A stretch of DNA of 14,838 nt from CAZSTA01 sp964609495 [NCBI: uncultured bacterium] (GCA_964609495.1 CAZSTA010000083.1:1-14838); one strand, 5' to 3'. Counted from the first letter of the stretch, positions 1 through 7,220 are shown. A program made the numbers and translations. The notes: generated from the sequence alone by a model not told the origin.

Positions 1-259
1 AGAGGAAGCCATCTCCGAATATAAAACTGCTCTCCAGATCAAACCTGATTATGCTGATGCTCACAACAATTTAGGACTTCTCTACAAAGATCAAGGGAAG
101 ATAGAGGAAGCCATCTCCGAATATAAAACTGCTCTCCAGATCAAACCTGATTATGCTGATGCTCACAACAATTTAGGACTTCTCTACAAAGATCAAGGGA
201 AGATAGAGGAAGCCATCTCCGAATATAAAACTGCTCTCCAGATCAAACCTGATTATGCT
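1..259 (+). repeat. 102-bp direct repeats encoding TPR units
   Basis: Unit 1 (1-102) and unit 2 (103-204) are identical base for base. Unit 3 starts at 205 and is identical for 55 bases, up to 259, before diverging. The period is exactly 34 codons, so copy number can change without breaking the frame. The array probably continues left of the window. Confidence 0.95.
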
Positions 260-430
260 CCTGCTCACGTTAATCTAGGACTTGCTTATAAGGAGAAGGG
301 AGAAAAAGAAAAGGCAATCGAACATTTTGAGAGATATTTAGAATCATCTACCGATGAGTATTGGAACAATAAGGCTAGGGAAAATATCGAAGAATTGAGG
401 AAGGATATTACCACGAACTCTGAGGATTAA
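2..430 (+). CDS. TPR-repeat protein, C-terminal part (5' end outside window)
   Basis: The reading frame is open from the left edge and stops with TAA at 428-430, giving 142 residues. It consists of 34-residue tetratricopeptide repeats with the typical pattern (EEAISEYKTALQIKP, then DYADAHNNLGLLYKDQGKI), in which Ala, Gly, Leu and Pro sit at TPR consensus positions. About four repeats are visible, followed by a capping helix rich in Glu and Lys. TPRs form a helical scaffold that binds other proteins. The partner and any N-terminal domain cannot be seen. The first two units are identical at DNA level, so the array expanded recently. The stop lies 33 bases from the stop of the convergent phage-like gene. 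The TPR assignment is firm; the cellular role is unknown. Confidence 0.93.
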   Translation, partial: EEAISEYKTALQIKPDYADAHNNLGLLYKDQGKIEEAISEYKTALQIKPDYADAHNNLGLLYKDQGKIEEAISEYKTALQIKPDYAPAHVNLGLAYKEKGEKEKAIEHFERYLESSTDEYWNNKARENIEELRKDITTNSED

Positions 431-463
431 CTGCACTGTTATATAATGAAATCCGAGAGTCAA

Positions 464-2014
464 TTACCAATTCATCAATTTGGTGATCCTATTCAACAAT
501 ACCTCTGCCTCAGCCTGAGGGGTATCGGGCGTTATGGCGAGTTCATCACGCTCAGCATTATACTCGGTCTTGACGATATAAAAGGTAGCCTCAGAATCGA
601 GAATATCATCCGTATCAAATGCTGATTCACGAGTGATAAGACCTCGAATATGAATCACCTTGCCCGCTCGGATATGAGAGACAGGAACAAGGCGTCCTTG
701 CATATCCTGGACTGGCTTGGTTAGAACTATCCTAGCCTGAACAACTTTAGGCATAGCATGCGCTGCAAGGAAGAGCTCCCTAGCTCGCTGTGCCGCGGCA
801 GTGGAGATAACCTTATCGATGATAACTGGATATTCCCTGGTAAGACCATACTCGGAGATAGAGGAGGAATATTCGGAAGCAGTAGTCCGAACTGGTTCTC
901 CTTGAGGATTCAGATAACGAGTATAGACGCGATTGAACATCGTTTCTCCAAGCCGCTCTAATCGCTCGATACGACAATCCTTCAAGCGAGTATAGTAATC
1001 CACAGTATCATAATCCTTCTTCGCAAAGTAGGGCTTGCGATCCTCCCATACGTTAAAGAGCCATCGCTTGGCATCGTAACCATTGTCAAATTGAGAACAC
1101 CACTCGATAACATCCCCCGGGGTCCAATCCTCATCGAAGGTGGAGGGAACGAGGGAATAACCAGGGGATTCTATCCCCGACTGATCGCTGGAGATTTGAG
1201 AGCATTTCGAGGTTAGGGCATCTTTGATTATGGTATCAGCATAGACATTCCCACTTGTGGAGTAAATAACAACATTCGTCAATTCTCCATAGGTTGAACC
1301 AGTAGCCGCAGTATAGGGGTCTGCCGCCTGAAATCCTTGCAGACAGAGATAAATACTAGAGCCAGAGTTAAGATTAAGATCGAGATTACCTGTCCCTGGA
1401 GTTTGGGTCCAAAACTTGACATTCCAAGGGGTAGTTACAACACTAAGTTGATATGTTCCCATACCAGTCGCAACGGTTAGATCGTAGTTGGCAGTTAGAC
1501 GCTGAGCATATTCGCCTGATGGCATATCATAACGAAATCCTCCATAAGCATATTGGGCGTAGGACTCATTATATATTGCCGAGATCCTCAATCGATTCTT
1601 CCAATCATACTTCCAGGACTCCTGATACCAATATTGAGGGTAAGACCAGGGTGCAGCAGGTAAATACCACTTCTTGAGTCTGCTATCAGCCCAGATACGG
1701 TTATAGATTCGGTCATAGAGGTTAGCCCAATAGCCATAAGCTCTTATGCGGAAACTCTCTCCGGTGGGGAGAGAGACCTTTTCGATCCCCTCCAAGCGAC
1801 CTTCCCAAATGGTGGTTAAGCCATCCCTTATGGTGATTCTGGAGAAGAGCTTTAGATCCGACCATTGACGAGAGAGATCACGGTTTATGATGAAGCTACA
1901 TTCTCCGAAACCTCCGGGGACAAAAGAGGTATAGCGAAGATCTTTCGCCTCCTTTTCGAGATGGGGATTTAAGAGATCTCCATCGCCACTATAGATTGAG
2001 ATGCTCAAGGACAT
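464..2014 (-). CDS. phage tail/baseplate hub-like protein
   Basis: This 516-residue protein begins at ATG 2014, eight bases after AGGAGA (2023-2028). Residues 1-100 (SIYSGDGDLL, GGFGECSFIINR, TTIWEGRLEGIEKV) look like the N-terminal domain of siphophage/myophage hub proteins (gp27/Tal-like). There, a beta barrel forms the ring that closes the tail tip. Residues 110-260 are rich in aromatics and beta strands (WYLPAAPWSYPQYWYQ) and look like an inserted accessory, perhaps glycan-binding, domain. Residues 260-516 resume hub-like sequence, including GDVIEWCSQFDNGYDAKRW and a C-terminal beta domain with ITRESAFDTDDILDSEATF. No other tail gene is nearby. It is convergent with the TPR gene and shares the strand of the head module at 5946-12573, from which four bacterial-type genes separate it. 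The phage structural assignment is by pattern recognition; the exact tail position is inferred. Confidence 0.68.
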   Translation of the reverse strand: MSLSISIYSGDGDLLNPHLEKEAKDLRYTSFVPGGFGECSFIINRDLSRQWSDLKLFSRITIRDGLTTIWEGRLEGIEKVSLPTGESFRIRAYGYWANLYDRIYNRIWADSRLKKWYLPAAPWSYPQYWYQESWKYDWKNRLRISAIYNESYAQYAYGGFRYDMPSGEYAQRLTANYDLTVATGMGTYQLSVVTTPWNVKFWTQTPGTGNLDLNLNSGSSIYLCLQGFQAADPYTAATGSTYGELTNVVIYSTSGNVYADTIIKDALTSKCSQISSDQSGIESPGYSLVPSTFDEDWTPGDVIEWCSQFDNGYDAKRWLFNVWEDRKPYFAKKDYDTVDYYTRLKDCRIERLERLGETMFNRVYTRYLNPQGEPVRTTASEYSSSISEYGLTREYPVIIDKVISTAAAQRARELFLAAHAMPKVVQARIVLTKPVQDMQGRLVPVSHIRAGKVIHIRGLITRESAFDTDDILDSEATFYIVKTEYNAERDELAITPDTPQAEAEVLLNRITKLMNW

Positions 2015-2079
2015 AGAAGTATTCTCCTTTCTTCTTAGGTAAGGTATAATCTTAGATAGCTAGTTCCTTGAAAAGAGGG

Positions 2080-2108
2080 TTGACATATAATCAACAAATA
2101 TGTATAAT
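2080..2108 (+). promoter_or_regulatory. perfect sigma70 promoter for the URO-D-like gene
   Basis: TTGACA (2080-2085) and TATAAT (2103-2108) are separated by 17 bases, matching consensus at all twelve positions. Transcription would begin near 2115. That excludes the in-frame ATG at 2100, which lies inside the promoter. A dyad, GTTGA (2079-2083) and TCAAC (2091-2095), overlaps the -35 box and could be an operator. Confidence 0.85.
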
Positions 2109-2123
2109 AAAGGCTGGTGGTAC

Positions 2124-2162
2124 TTTCCGCACCACAGAGGAAGGAGCGATTCGGTGCGGAAA
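2124..2162 (+). promoter_or_regulatory. perfect 10-bp inverted repeat in the URO-D leader
   Basis: TTTCCGCACC (2124-2133) and GGTGCGGAAA (2153-2162) are perfect reverse complements around a 19-base loop. They lie in the predicted 5' untranslated region, between the promoter and the ribosome site at 2171. A competing 5-bp stem, GTGGT (2117-2121) with ACCAC (2131-2135), shares bases with the left arm. The element could be a DNA operator at about +10 to +48 or an RNA hairpin that controls the leader. There is no U-tract, so a simple terminator is unlikely. Confidence 0.6.
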
Positions 2163-2170
2163 ATTATTAT

Positions 2171-2176
2171 AGGAGG
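2171..2176 (+). promoter_or_regulatory. ribosome binding site fixing the URO-D start at 2184
   Basis: AGGAGG lies seven bases before ATG 2184. This chooses the internal Met over the upstream in-frame ATG at 2100, which has no ribosome site and sits in the -10 box. Confidence 0.9.
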
Positions 2177-2183
2177 TAAAATT

Positions 2184-3452
2184 ATGACTTCACGAGAAAG
2201 AGTTAGAAAGGCAATCAATCATGAAGTGTCGGATAAAGTTCCCCTTGACCTCGGCGGAACTGTGGTATCGAGTATCTCCGCCAGTTCCTACGCCAAGCTG
2301 AGAGAAGCTCTAGGACTTCCTGCCAAGCGAGTGCAGATCACGGAGCCCTATCAGATGTTAGGAGAGATCGAGCCAGAGGTAAGGGAGATCCTCGAGATCG
2401 ATACCATTGGCTTGCAACTGCCAACAACTATGTTTGGATTCCGAAATGAGAATTGGAAGGAGTGGAAGCTCTTCGACGGAACCGAGGTCCTGATACCTGG
2501 GAAATTTGTTACCACCGCAGATGAGAAAGGGGATCTGCTCTTATATCCCGAGGGAGATACCTCAGCGCCACCAAGCGGTAGAATGCCAGAGGGGGGTTAC
2601 TATTTCGATGTGATCGTTCGACAGCCACCGATAGATGAGGACCACCTTGATCCTAGGGAGTGGGTTAAAGATCAATATTTGCCCTACTCAGAGGAGGAGC
2701 TGCGTTATCTGGAGGAGAAGGCAAATGAGCTTTTCCACAATACCTCGCTCTCTATCATCGGCAACTTCGGAGGGGGTGGCTTTGGAGATATAGCTTGGGT
2801 GCCTGCTCCAAATGTCAAATATCCCCAAGGAATTCGTGATCCTAAGGAGTGGTATATAGCTCATGTCACTCATCCAGAGTATATCAGGGGTATCTTCGAG
2901 CTCCAGTGCGAGATCTCTATGAAGAACCTTCTGCTTTACCAACAGGCGGTAGGGGACAATATCGATATCGTATTCATCAGTGGCACGGATTTCGGGATGC
3001 AGAACGGACCATTTATTTCGCCCGATATGTATCGAGAGCTATATAAACCTTTTCACAAAAGGATAAATGACTGGGTGCATAAGAATACGAACTGGAAGAC
3101 ATTCTTCCACACCTGCGGCTCTATCTCAGCCTTCCTCAATGATTTTGCGGAGGCCGGAGTTGATATCATCAATCCAGTGCAATGCTCCGCGGCAGAGATG
3201 AGTCCAAGTTATCTCAAGGGGAAATATGGAGATAAGTTCGTTTTCTGGGGTGGTGGAGTGGATACTCAGAAGACTCTCCCGTTTGGCACTCCCCAGGAAG
3301 TCAAGCGTGAGGTCCAAAAAAGGATCGAGATATTTGGCAAAGGAGGCGGATTCGTCTTCTCTGCGATTCATAATATCCAACGAGGAACGCCCATTGAAAA
3401 TCTAGTGGCTCTTTTTGAGGCGGTTAAGGAATTTCGCACATTGAGGGGATGA
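2184..3452 (+). CDS. uroporphyrinogen decarboxylase-like (MtaA/CmuA-type) methyltransferase family protein
   Basis: From ATG 2184 the product is 422 residues. The N-terminus (MTSRERVRKAINHEVSDKVP) is typical of the uroporphyrinogen decarboxylase superfamily branch that includes corrinoid-dependent methyltransferases such as MtaA and CmuA. Residues about 266-290 (SGTDFGMQNGPFISPDMYRE) form the family core. His309, Cys311 (HTCGS) and Cys334 (NPVQCSA) give the HxCx(n)C zinc-ligand pattern used by the methyltransferase branch to activate a thiol, and true HemE decarboxylases lack it. The C-terminal IHNIQRGTPIENL closes the TIM barrel. A cytoplasmic methyl-transfer role from a cobalamin-bound methyl group is therefore likely, but the substrate is not evident and no corrinoid protein is adjacent. 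Transcription is from the perfect promoter at 2080, with a hairpin leader. The family is firm; the specific reaction is inferred. Confidence 0.88.
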   Translation: MTSRERVRKAINHEVSDKVPLDLGGTVVSSISASSYAKLREALGLPAKRVQITEPYQMLGEIEPEVREILEIDTIGLQLPTTMFGFRNENWKEWKLFDGTEVLIPGKFVTTADEKGDLLLYPEGDTSAPPSGRMPEGGYYFDVIVRQPPIDEDHLDPREWVKDQYLPYSEEELRYLEEKANELFHNTSLSIIGNFGGGGFGDIAWVPAPNVKYPQGIRDPKEWYIAHVTHPEYIRGIFELQCEISMKNLLLYQQAVGDNIDIVFISGTDFGMQNGPFISPDMYRELYKPFHKRINDWVHKNTNWKTFFHTCGSISAFLNDFAEAGVDIINPVQCSAAEMSPSYLKGKYGDKFVFWGGGVDTQKTLPFGTPQEVKREVQKRIEIFGKGGGFVFSAIHNIQRGTPIENLVALFEAVKEFRTLRG

Positions 3453-3512
3453 TGGACTTTATCCATCTCCTCTCTCTACCTTCCAGGGGGTGATTTATCA
3501 TATCCTTGATTT

Positions 3513-3557
3513 TACCTGCGTCTCTTGAAGCAGGTGTTGGCAATGCTCTTCTTTTTT
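3513..3557 (+). terminator. weak hairpin plus T-run after the URO-D gene
   Basis: ACCTGC (3514-3519) pairs with GCAGGT (3530-3535) around a 10-base loop, and a run of six T follows at 3552-3557. The T-run begins 16 bases after the stem, too far for a classical intrinsic terminator, so this is only a candidate. Confidence 0.22.
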
Positions 3558-3575
3558 GACATACTCAATTGTCAA
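3556..3575. promoter_or_regulatory. TTGACA-N8-TGTCAA dyad, possible operator/-35 region
   Basis: TTGACA (3556-3561) and TGTCAA (3570-3575) form a perfect 6-bp dyad about 63 bases before the coiled-coil gene. TTGACA could serve as a -35 box, but the best -10 (TAAGAT, 3577-3582) leaves only 15 bases of spacing. It resembles the dyad over the -35 at 2079-2095. Confidence 0.35.
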
Positions 3576-3637
3576 GTAAGATAAGCGTGATCGAGTGAAT
3601 GTTTGCTCGAAGTTTCAATAAGTATAGGAGATAAGAA

Positions 3638-4153
3638 ATGATGAGATATATCAGTTTGATCTTAGCTATTATGATAATGGGGGTTGCGATTCCCACCTAC
3701 GCCGCCTCGAAGGGTGAGATAGCTGAGATCCAGGTGGATATAGCTAGCATAAAGTTGGATATAAATGCCCTACAAGACGCTATAGAGGATATGAAGAAGG
3801 AGTTGGAAAATTTCAGAAAGGATATGTCTTCTCCCATAACATTGGAGAATATGGAAGAGAGAATAACCTCTTTGGAAGCAAAAATGAAATCCCTAAATGA
3901 AAGCTTAGATAAACTGGAAATAGCTGCCTCTGAGAGGCCCGATGCGGAGGAATTAAAAGCCGAGATAAAATCGGAGGTTATAGACGAAGTGCGAGGGATG
4001 ATGAGAGATCTTTTAGTTGCTATTCCTCTTCCCCTTGATAAAGAGGCTCTTAAGGAGGAGATATTAGAGGAAGTTGACAAAAAGTTAGAGAGATTGAAGA
4101 TGAAAAAGCAGCAGCCAGAGGGAATTGAGCCAGCTTATGATATAGAGTTTTGA
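3638..4153 (+). CDS. secreted coiled-coil protein of unknown function
   Basis: The protein has 171 residues and starts at ATG 3638, seven bases after AGGAG (3626-3630); a second ATG follows directly at 3641. Residues 1-22 form a signal peptide: MMR, a hydrophobic run (YISLILAIMIMGVAIP), then TYA before Ala-Ser as a signal peptidase I site. Residues 24-110 are an uninterrupted heptad-like coiled coil rich in Glu, Lys, Ile and Leu (EIAEIQVDIASIKLDINALQ). A short Pro-containing break (IPLPLDKEAL, about 128-137) leads into a second helix that ends in a Lys/Gln-rich tail. No catalytic motif is visible. It is probably an exported oligomeric rod or spacer in the envelope. I recognise no family. It stands alone between the URO-D gene and the convergent UbiA gene, 20 bases away. 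Confidence 0.82.
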   Translation: MMRYISLILAIMIMGVAIPTYAASKGEIAEIQVDIASIKLDINALQDAIEDMKKELENFRKDMSSPITLENMEERITSLEAKMKSLNESLDKLEIAASERPDAEELKAEIKSEVIDEVRGMMRDLLVAIPLPLDKEALKEEILEEVDKKLERLKMKKQQPEGIEPAYDIEF

Positions 4154-4173
4154 GATCATGGAGGGGAGGAGGA

Positions 4174-5031
4174 CTATAACGAAAGGGAGGCTACCCAACC
4201 TGACATAAAGATCAGAGCGCTGAAAGCAAGAAGTTTGAAGCTCCTCTGAAGGGTATTAAGACTCATATCTCGAGAGTAGAGGAGTAAACCGGCGGTGGTG
4301 AAGGCAAGACTTAGGATAGCCGTTAATCTGAGCAGGCTGTAGTTGTAGTCGAGCCAGGGATTAAGGAAAATGGCGAGCAAGGGAGCTGCTATATAGCAGA
4401 CTGCACCGAGGATCACGGACTTATTTTTACCGAGGATATGAACTAGCCCTCTCAAATGAAAGGAGATATCGCTTTCCAGATCGGGAAGGGTGTTAGTGAT
4501 GTGGATTCCAATAGAGAGTAAGCCGATGATCGGATAAGCCCATAGAAGCTTCCATTCAAATTCCCCTAGAGCCATTCTAGTCCAGAAGACGAGGAGAGGA
4601 TAGGCTATCATAAAGGGTAGCCAGCTTAGGATAGTCCTCTTCAACTTGACGTCATAGAGGAAACCCGCGCCTGTTCCGATGATTCCCAATAGAAGGGAGA
4701 TCGGTCCGAACTTTATCGCTAGGATGCACATTGTGAAGAAAGATACAATAGCTAAAACCACGACTTCCTTGGGACTCAACCTTCCCGAGGAGATTGGCTT
4801 ATTCGGTTTAAACCTATGGTCTAGCTCTCTATCGAAGAAGTCGTTGAGAGAGTTTATCGAGATCTGAGAGCAACATATCGCGGCTATAATTACCGTTATC
4901 TTCGGGAAAGGTGGAAAACCTTTGGCCGCGGATATGGAGAAGAGGTAGGTCAGTAAAGCGATCATAACCAGCGGGAAGGGATGGCATACCTCGAAATAAG
5001 CTTTCCACTTGACGAAGAGCTTGCGTAACAT
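4174..5031 (-). CDS. UbiA-family prenyltransferase
   Basis: This 285-residue integral membrane protein has about eight or nine hydrophobic segments. Both aspartate-rich motifs of the UbiA superfamily are present: NDFFDRELD (Asn63, Asp64, Asp67, Asp71) and DLESD (Asp184, Asp188) preceded by Asn180. YDVKLKR (Tyr126, Asp127) is also there. These residues bind the Mg-diphosphate of a polyprenyl donor. The enzyme transfers the prenyl chain to an aromatic or lipid acceptor in quinone, heme, chlorophyll or lipid pathways. The acceptor cannot be assigned, because no quinone or tetrapyrrole gene is adjacent. The start is ATG 5031, ten bases after GGGAG (complement of 5042-5046). It is divergent from the CAP gene and convergent with the coiled-coil gene. 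Confidence 0.9.
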   Translation of the reverse strand: MLRKLFVKWKAYFEVCHPFPLVMIALLTYLFSISAAKGFPPFPKITVIIAAICCSQISINSLNDFFDRELDHRFKPNKPISSGRLSPKEVVVLAIVSFFTMCILAIKFGPISLLLGIIGTGAGFLYDVKLKRTILSWLPFMIAYPLLVFWTRMALGEFEWKLLWAYPIIGLLSIGIHITNTLPDLESDISFHLRGLVHILGKNKSVILGAVCYIAAPLLAIFLNPWLDYNYSLLRLTAILSLAFTTAGLLLYSRDMSLNTLQRSFKLLAFSALIFMSGWVASLSL

Positions 5032-5114
5032 CGTCCATCAGCTCCCTATTACACGATCGAATTAAGAAGTTTCTAATTTCCACAATTAGTTGCCGAAGAG
5101 AGGAAGAGTTTTCA

Positions 5115-5945
5115 ATGTTCGGAAGAAAAATTCTCCTATTTTTCGCTTTGTTTCTCCTATCTCAAATCATCTTATCAAGATCGATTTATGCTGAGGATAT
5201 CTCCCAGCAGGTCGAGAAGAAAATCTTCAATTTGATAAATTTGGAGAGGAAGAAGCAAGGATTAGAACTGTATAAGTGGGATAGAAAACTGGATGTCCCT
5301 GCTCGTAATCACTCAAAAGATATGTTCAAAAGAAACTTCTTCGCTCACGAAAATCCAGATGGATTAAACCCTATTGATAGGCAACGGAGGGATTATCCAG
5401 AGCTTATCGGAGGAGTGGGGGAGAATATCCACTGCATAGAGACCACTTCCGAGGAGGAAGCTAAGAATGTCGCTTCGATAGCGAAGCAGGTGGTCAAGGA
5501 TTGGATGAATTCTCCCGGCCATCGAGCGAATAACCTCTCTAAGAAATATACTCATCTAGGAGTAGGTGTCTATATCGGGAAGAAGGGAGATCGGTGGAAA
5601 ATCTATACCTCAGTGGTCTTTGCGGACGAATATGGAGTATTCGATGATCTTGGCAAGTTGAAGCCTTTCAAACTAGCGATTAAGAATGGCAGCGAATTCA
5701 CCCTGAAGGGGGAGATATATATCGCTCCTTCCAAGTTCTCGGCTTATATTACTCTCCCCGATCCCAAAGAGCGCTGTTCGAGCTCAGATGGCAAATATTA
5801 TGTGGGAGCTTACCCCCCCAAGCTTTATATCAAGGGTAAAAATTTCAAGGTGATGATCGAGCTTAATAAGGGAAAAGGGACTTATAAACTCTTCTTCGGC
5901 AAAGGCAAGGCGTTCTATCTAGCCAAGATCTTCAAAGCCAAGTGA
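5115..5945 (+). CDS. secreted CAP/SCP-domain protein (YkwD-like)
   Basis: The protein has 276 residues. Residues 1-26 form a signal peptide with a Leu/Phe-rich core ending SIYA before Glu-Asp. Residues 33-172 form a CAP domain. NLINLERKKQGL opens it, His66 lies in NHSKDM, FFAHENPDG carries His78, GENI is at 102-105, and WMNSPGHRANNL carries His136. This is the bacterial YkwD-like version, with the usual His/Glu cleft residues. The last 100 residues are Lys-rich and beta-predicted, with no recognised fold. CAP proteins are exported; bacterial members have been linked to ligand binding or envelope functions, and the exact activity is unknown. GAGAGGAAG (5097-5105) is the ribosome site. The TGA stop (5943-5945) directly abuts the stop of the opposing phage connector gene (TCA, 5946-5948) with no base between them. 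Confidence 0.9.
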   Translation: MFGRKILLFFALFLLSQIILSRSIYAEDISQQVEKKIFNLINLERKKQGLELYKWDRKLDVPARNHSKDMFKRNFFAHENPDGLNPIDRQRRDYPELIGGVGENIHCIETTSEEEAKNVASIAKQVVKDWMNSPGHRANNLSKKYTHLGVGVYIGKKGDRWKIYTSVVFADEYGVFDDLGKLKPFKLAIKNGSEFTLKGEIYIAPSKFSAYITLPDPKERCSSSDGKYYVGAYPPKLYIKGKNFKVMIELNKGKGTYKLFFGKGKAFYLAKIFKAK

Positions 5946-6512
5946 TCAGCCACTGACGGTTACGATACGGTAAGCATCCAGAAGTTCGGCTATATCCTTA
6001 GGCAATCCCACCTCGAAGCGAACTTCCCCTACCTTTGGATCGAGCATAGCATTTGCGTAGGCGGAGGTCCTTCTTATATACTCTCGACAGGCTAACTCAA
6101 CAGCCGCGTTCCAAATATCGTATGGCCGAGAGGAATCATCACAGTAACCCCAATTTCCAGCGATAGCGATATTTCCTTTCCCTCTTTCGAACACCTTACC
6201 TACCTCAGTCTTAATAGTAATATATCTCTTGGGAAGAGAATTAAGGGGATAGAGCAGGTATTCATCAGAAGTAAGGTCTTCACCCTCATTGGAGATGCTT
6301 GTTACTGAGAGGAGATCTTCCCCTAAGAAGAGAGTTTTTATTCCCGTCCCATCAAAATATCTACTTTCTGATACCGAGGTAAAGTGGCGTCCGGTGTAGC
6401 GATCTATGAGATCGCTCGCCGCAGTAATTAACTTAGAGATCAAGTCCTCATCGACTGAACCGAGAAGGTGTAACCGAGATTTTACCTCGGCCACCGTGCA
6501 ATAGCTAGACAT
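5946..6512 (-). CDS. phage head-tail connector (HK97 gp6-like)
   Basis: This 188-residue protein matches the gp6-like head-tail connector pattern. The helical N-terminus (TVAEVKSRLHLLGSVDEDLI, ITAASDLIDRYTGRHF) is followed by the conserved strand region (RYFDGTGIKTLFLGEDLLSV, DEYLLYPLNSLPKRYI). After that come GNIAIAGNWGYCDD and a C-terminal helical segment ending LLDAYRIVTVSG. In HK97-type phages this protein forms a ring under the portal that prepares the head for tail joining. The ATG at 6512 overlaps the end of the upstream gene by 8 bases, so translation is probably coupled. It is the last phage gene before bacterial-type genes, where tail genes would normally follow. Confidence 0.86.
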   Translation of the reverse strand: MSSYCTVAEVKSRLHLLGSVDEDLISKLITAASDLIDRYTGRHFTSVSESRYFDGTGIKTLFLGEDLLSVTSISNEGEDLTSDEYLLYPLNSLPKRYITIKTEVGKVFERGKGNIAIAGNWGYCDDSSRPYDIWNAAVELACREYIRRTSAYANAMLDPKVGEVRFEVGLPKDIAELLDAYRIVTVSG

Positions 6513-6918
6513 ATTCGCACTCCTCCTTCACAGCTTCTCCGACTGGGATGGTCTTCAAAGCTAAATAGACCTTTAGATCGACGCTTGGTTTTATCTCGGG
6601 GACCTCCTCGATATCGATCTCCAGTATATCTCCTTCCCTGAGCATATTAGTCGTCAGGAGAAAGGAATCATCATCCACTCGAATATCGCTATCGGTGGGA
6701 AGACGTAAGGGATTAGAGGAAAGGAGTAGATTCTCCTCGCCTACTCGTAATTGAATCTTAGTTGCCTTCTCTCCTTCTCCCAAGCACTCAACGCTTGCCC
6801 CTATATCGATGATCCGGCAGTCATAAGGCACCTGCCATCTTCGTTGAGCCTTTCCAACCGATAATCTTCCTTCCACAGAGAGTCCCACTAGAAATATGTT
6901 AGAGTTAGATAAGGACAA
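6505..6918 (-). CDS. probable virion decoration/structural beta protein
   Basis: The product has 137 residues from a TTG start at 6918, supported by AGGAGG eight bases upstream. It is predicted to be almost entirely beta, with a layout common in small phage proteins encoded just after the major capsid gene. An N-terminal strand is followed by WQVPYDCRIIDIGASV, a KIQLRVGEENLLLS strand pair, LREGDILEIDIEEV and a final DLKVYLALKTI strand. Such proteins often decorate or cement the capsid. The function is inferred from fold pattern and position, between the capsid and connector genes. Minor tail or fibre protein is an alternative. Confidence 0.6.
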   Translation of the reverse strand: MSLSNSNIFLVGLSVEGRLSVGKAQRRWQVPYDCRIIDIGASVECLGEGEKATKIQLRVGEENLLLSSNPLRLPTDSDIRVDDDSFLLTTNMLREGDILEIDIEEVPEIKPSVDLKVYLALKTIPVGEAVKEECEYV

Positions 6919-6926
6919 TTTGACAA

Positions 6927-6932
6927 CCTCCT
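6927..6932 (-). promoter_or_regulatory. ribosome binding site selecting a TTG start at 6918
   Basis: On the minus strand AGGAGG is followed by eight bases and then TTG. No ATG is better placed, so this gene very probably uses TTG. Confidence 0.85.
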
Positions 6933-6964
6933 TCGGTCGAATTATAGAGGATGAACAGAGCGCC

Positions 6965-7150
6965 CTAAAGAATGGGTCTGAAGAGAAAAGTAATCCCTGC
7001 CAACCTGCTATCCGAGAATTTCCGCCTCCTGGGAAGAGGTCGTAACATTTTATCCTCTCTCTTCTCTATCTTAGCCGTCCTTTTGAGCTGGTTATTTATC
7101 TCTTCCTCCTCAGTTATAATCTGCCAAACTATTATGAATTGGGATTGCAT
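6965..7150 (-). CDS. small basic protein of unknown function (tentative)
   Basis: A 61-codon frame lies in the space between the capsid and decoration genes, on the operon strand. ATG 7150 is preceded by GGAGG at nine bases. The product has an acidic patch (TEEEEINNQ) and then a strongly basic C-terminal half (MLRPLPRRRKFSDSRLAG). It matches no family I know. Small basic proteins in head operons can bind DNA or the capsid interior, but that is speculation. The ribosome site and position favour a real gene; the short length and lack of recognisable similarity argue against it. Confidence 0.38.
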   Translation of the reverse strand: MQSQFIIVWQIITEEEEINNQLKRTAKIEKREDKMLRPLPRRRKFSDSRLAGITFLFRPIL

Positions 7151-7220
7151 TTATCTCATCCTCCATTTTGTGGTGCTAAATTGTTACAAGAGATAATTAT
7201 ACGCGATGTGGCGATGTTAC

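Noticed and set aside
1-259. CRISPR array or satellite DNA
   Set aside because: The repeats are contiguous, in frame and encode TPR units, with no spacers.
2100-2183. N-terminal extension of the URO-D gene from ATG 2100
   Set aside because: The ATG lies in the -10 box, upstream of the predicted transcript start, and has no ribosome site; ATG 2184 has AGGAGG at seven bases.
3697-4080. 127-residue frame antisense to the coiled-coil gene
   Set aside because: Ser/Ile-rich composition is the usual shadow of an Asp/Glu/Ile-rich coiled coil; there is no ribosome site.
5073-5089. CTAATT-TCCAC-AATTAG dyad before the CAP gene
   Set aside because: It is AT-rich, only six pairs, with no promoter or T-run in register; probably chance.
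6972-7196. Plus-strand 74-residue frame with a hydrophobic stretch
   Set aside because: It has no ribosome site, runs against the operon, and overlaps a minus-strand frame that does have one.
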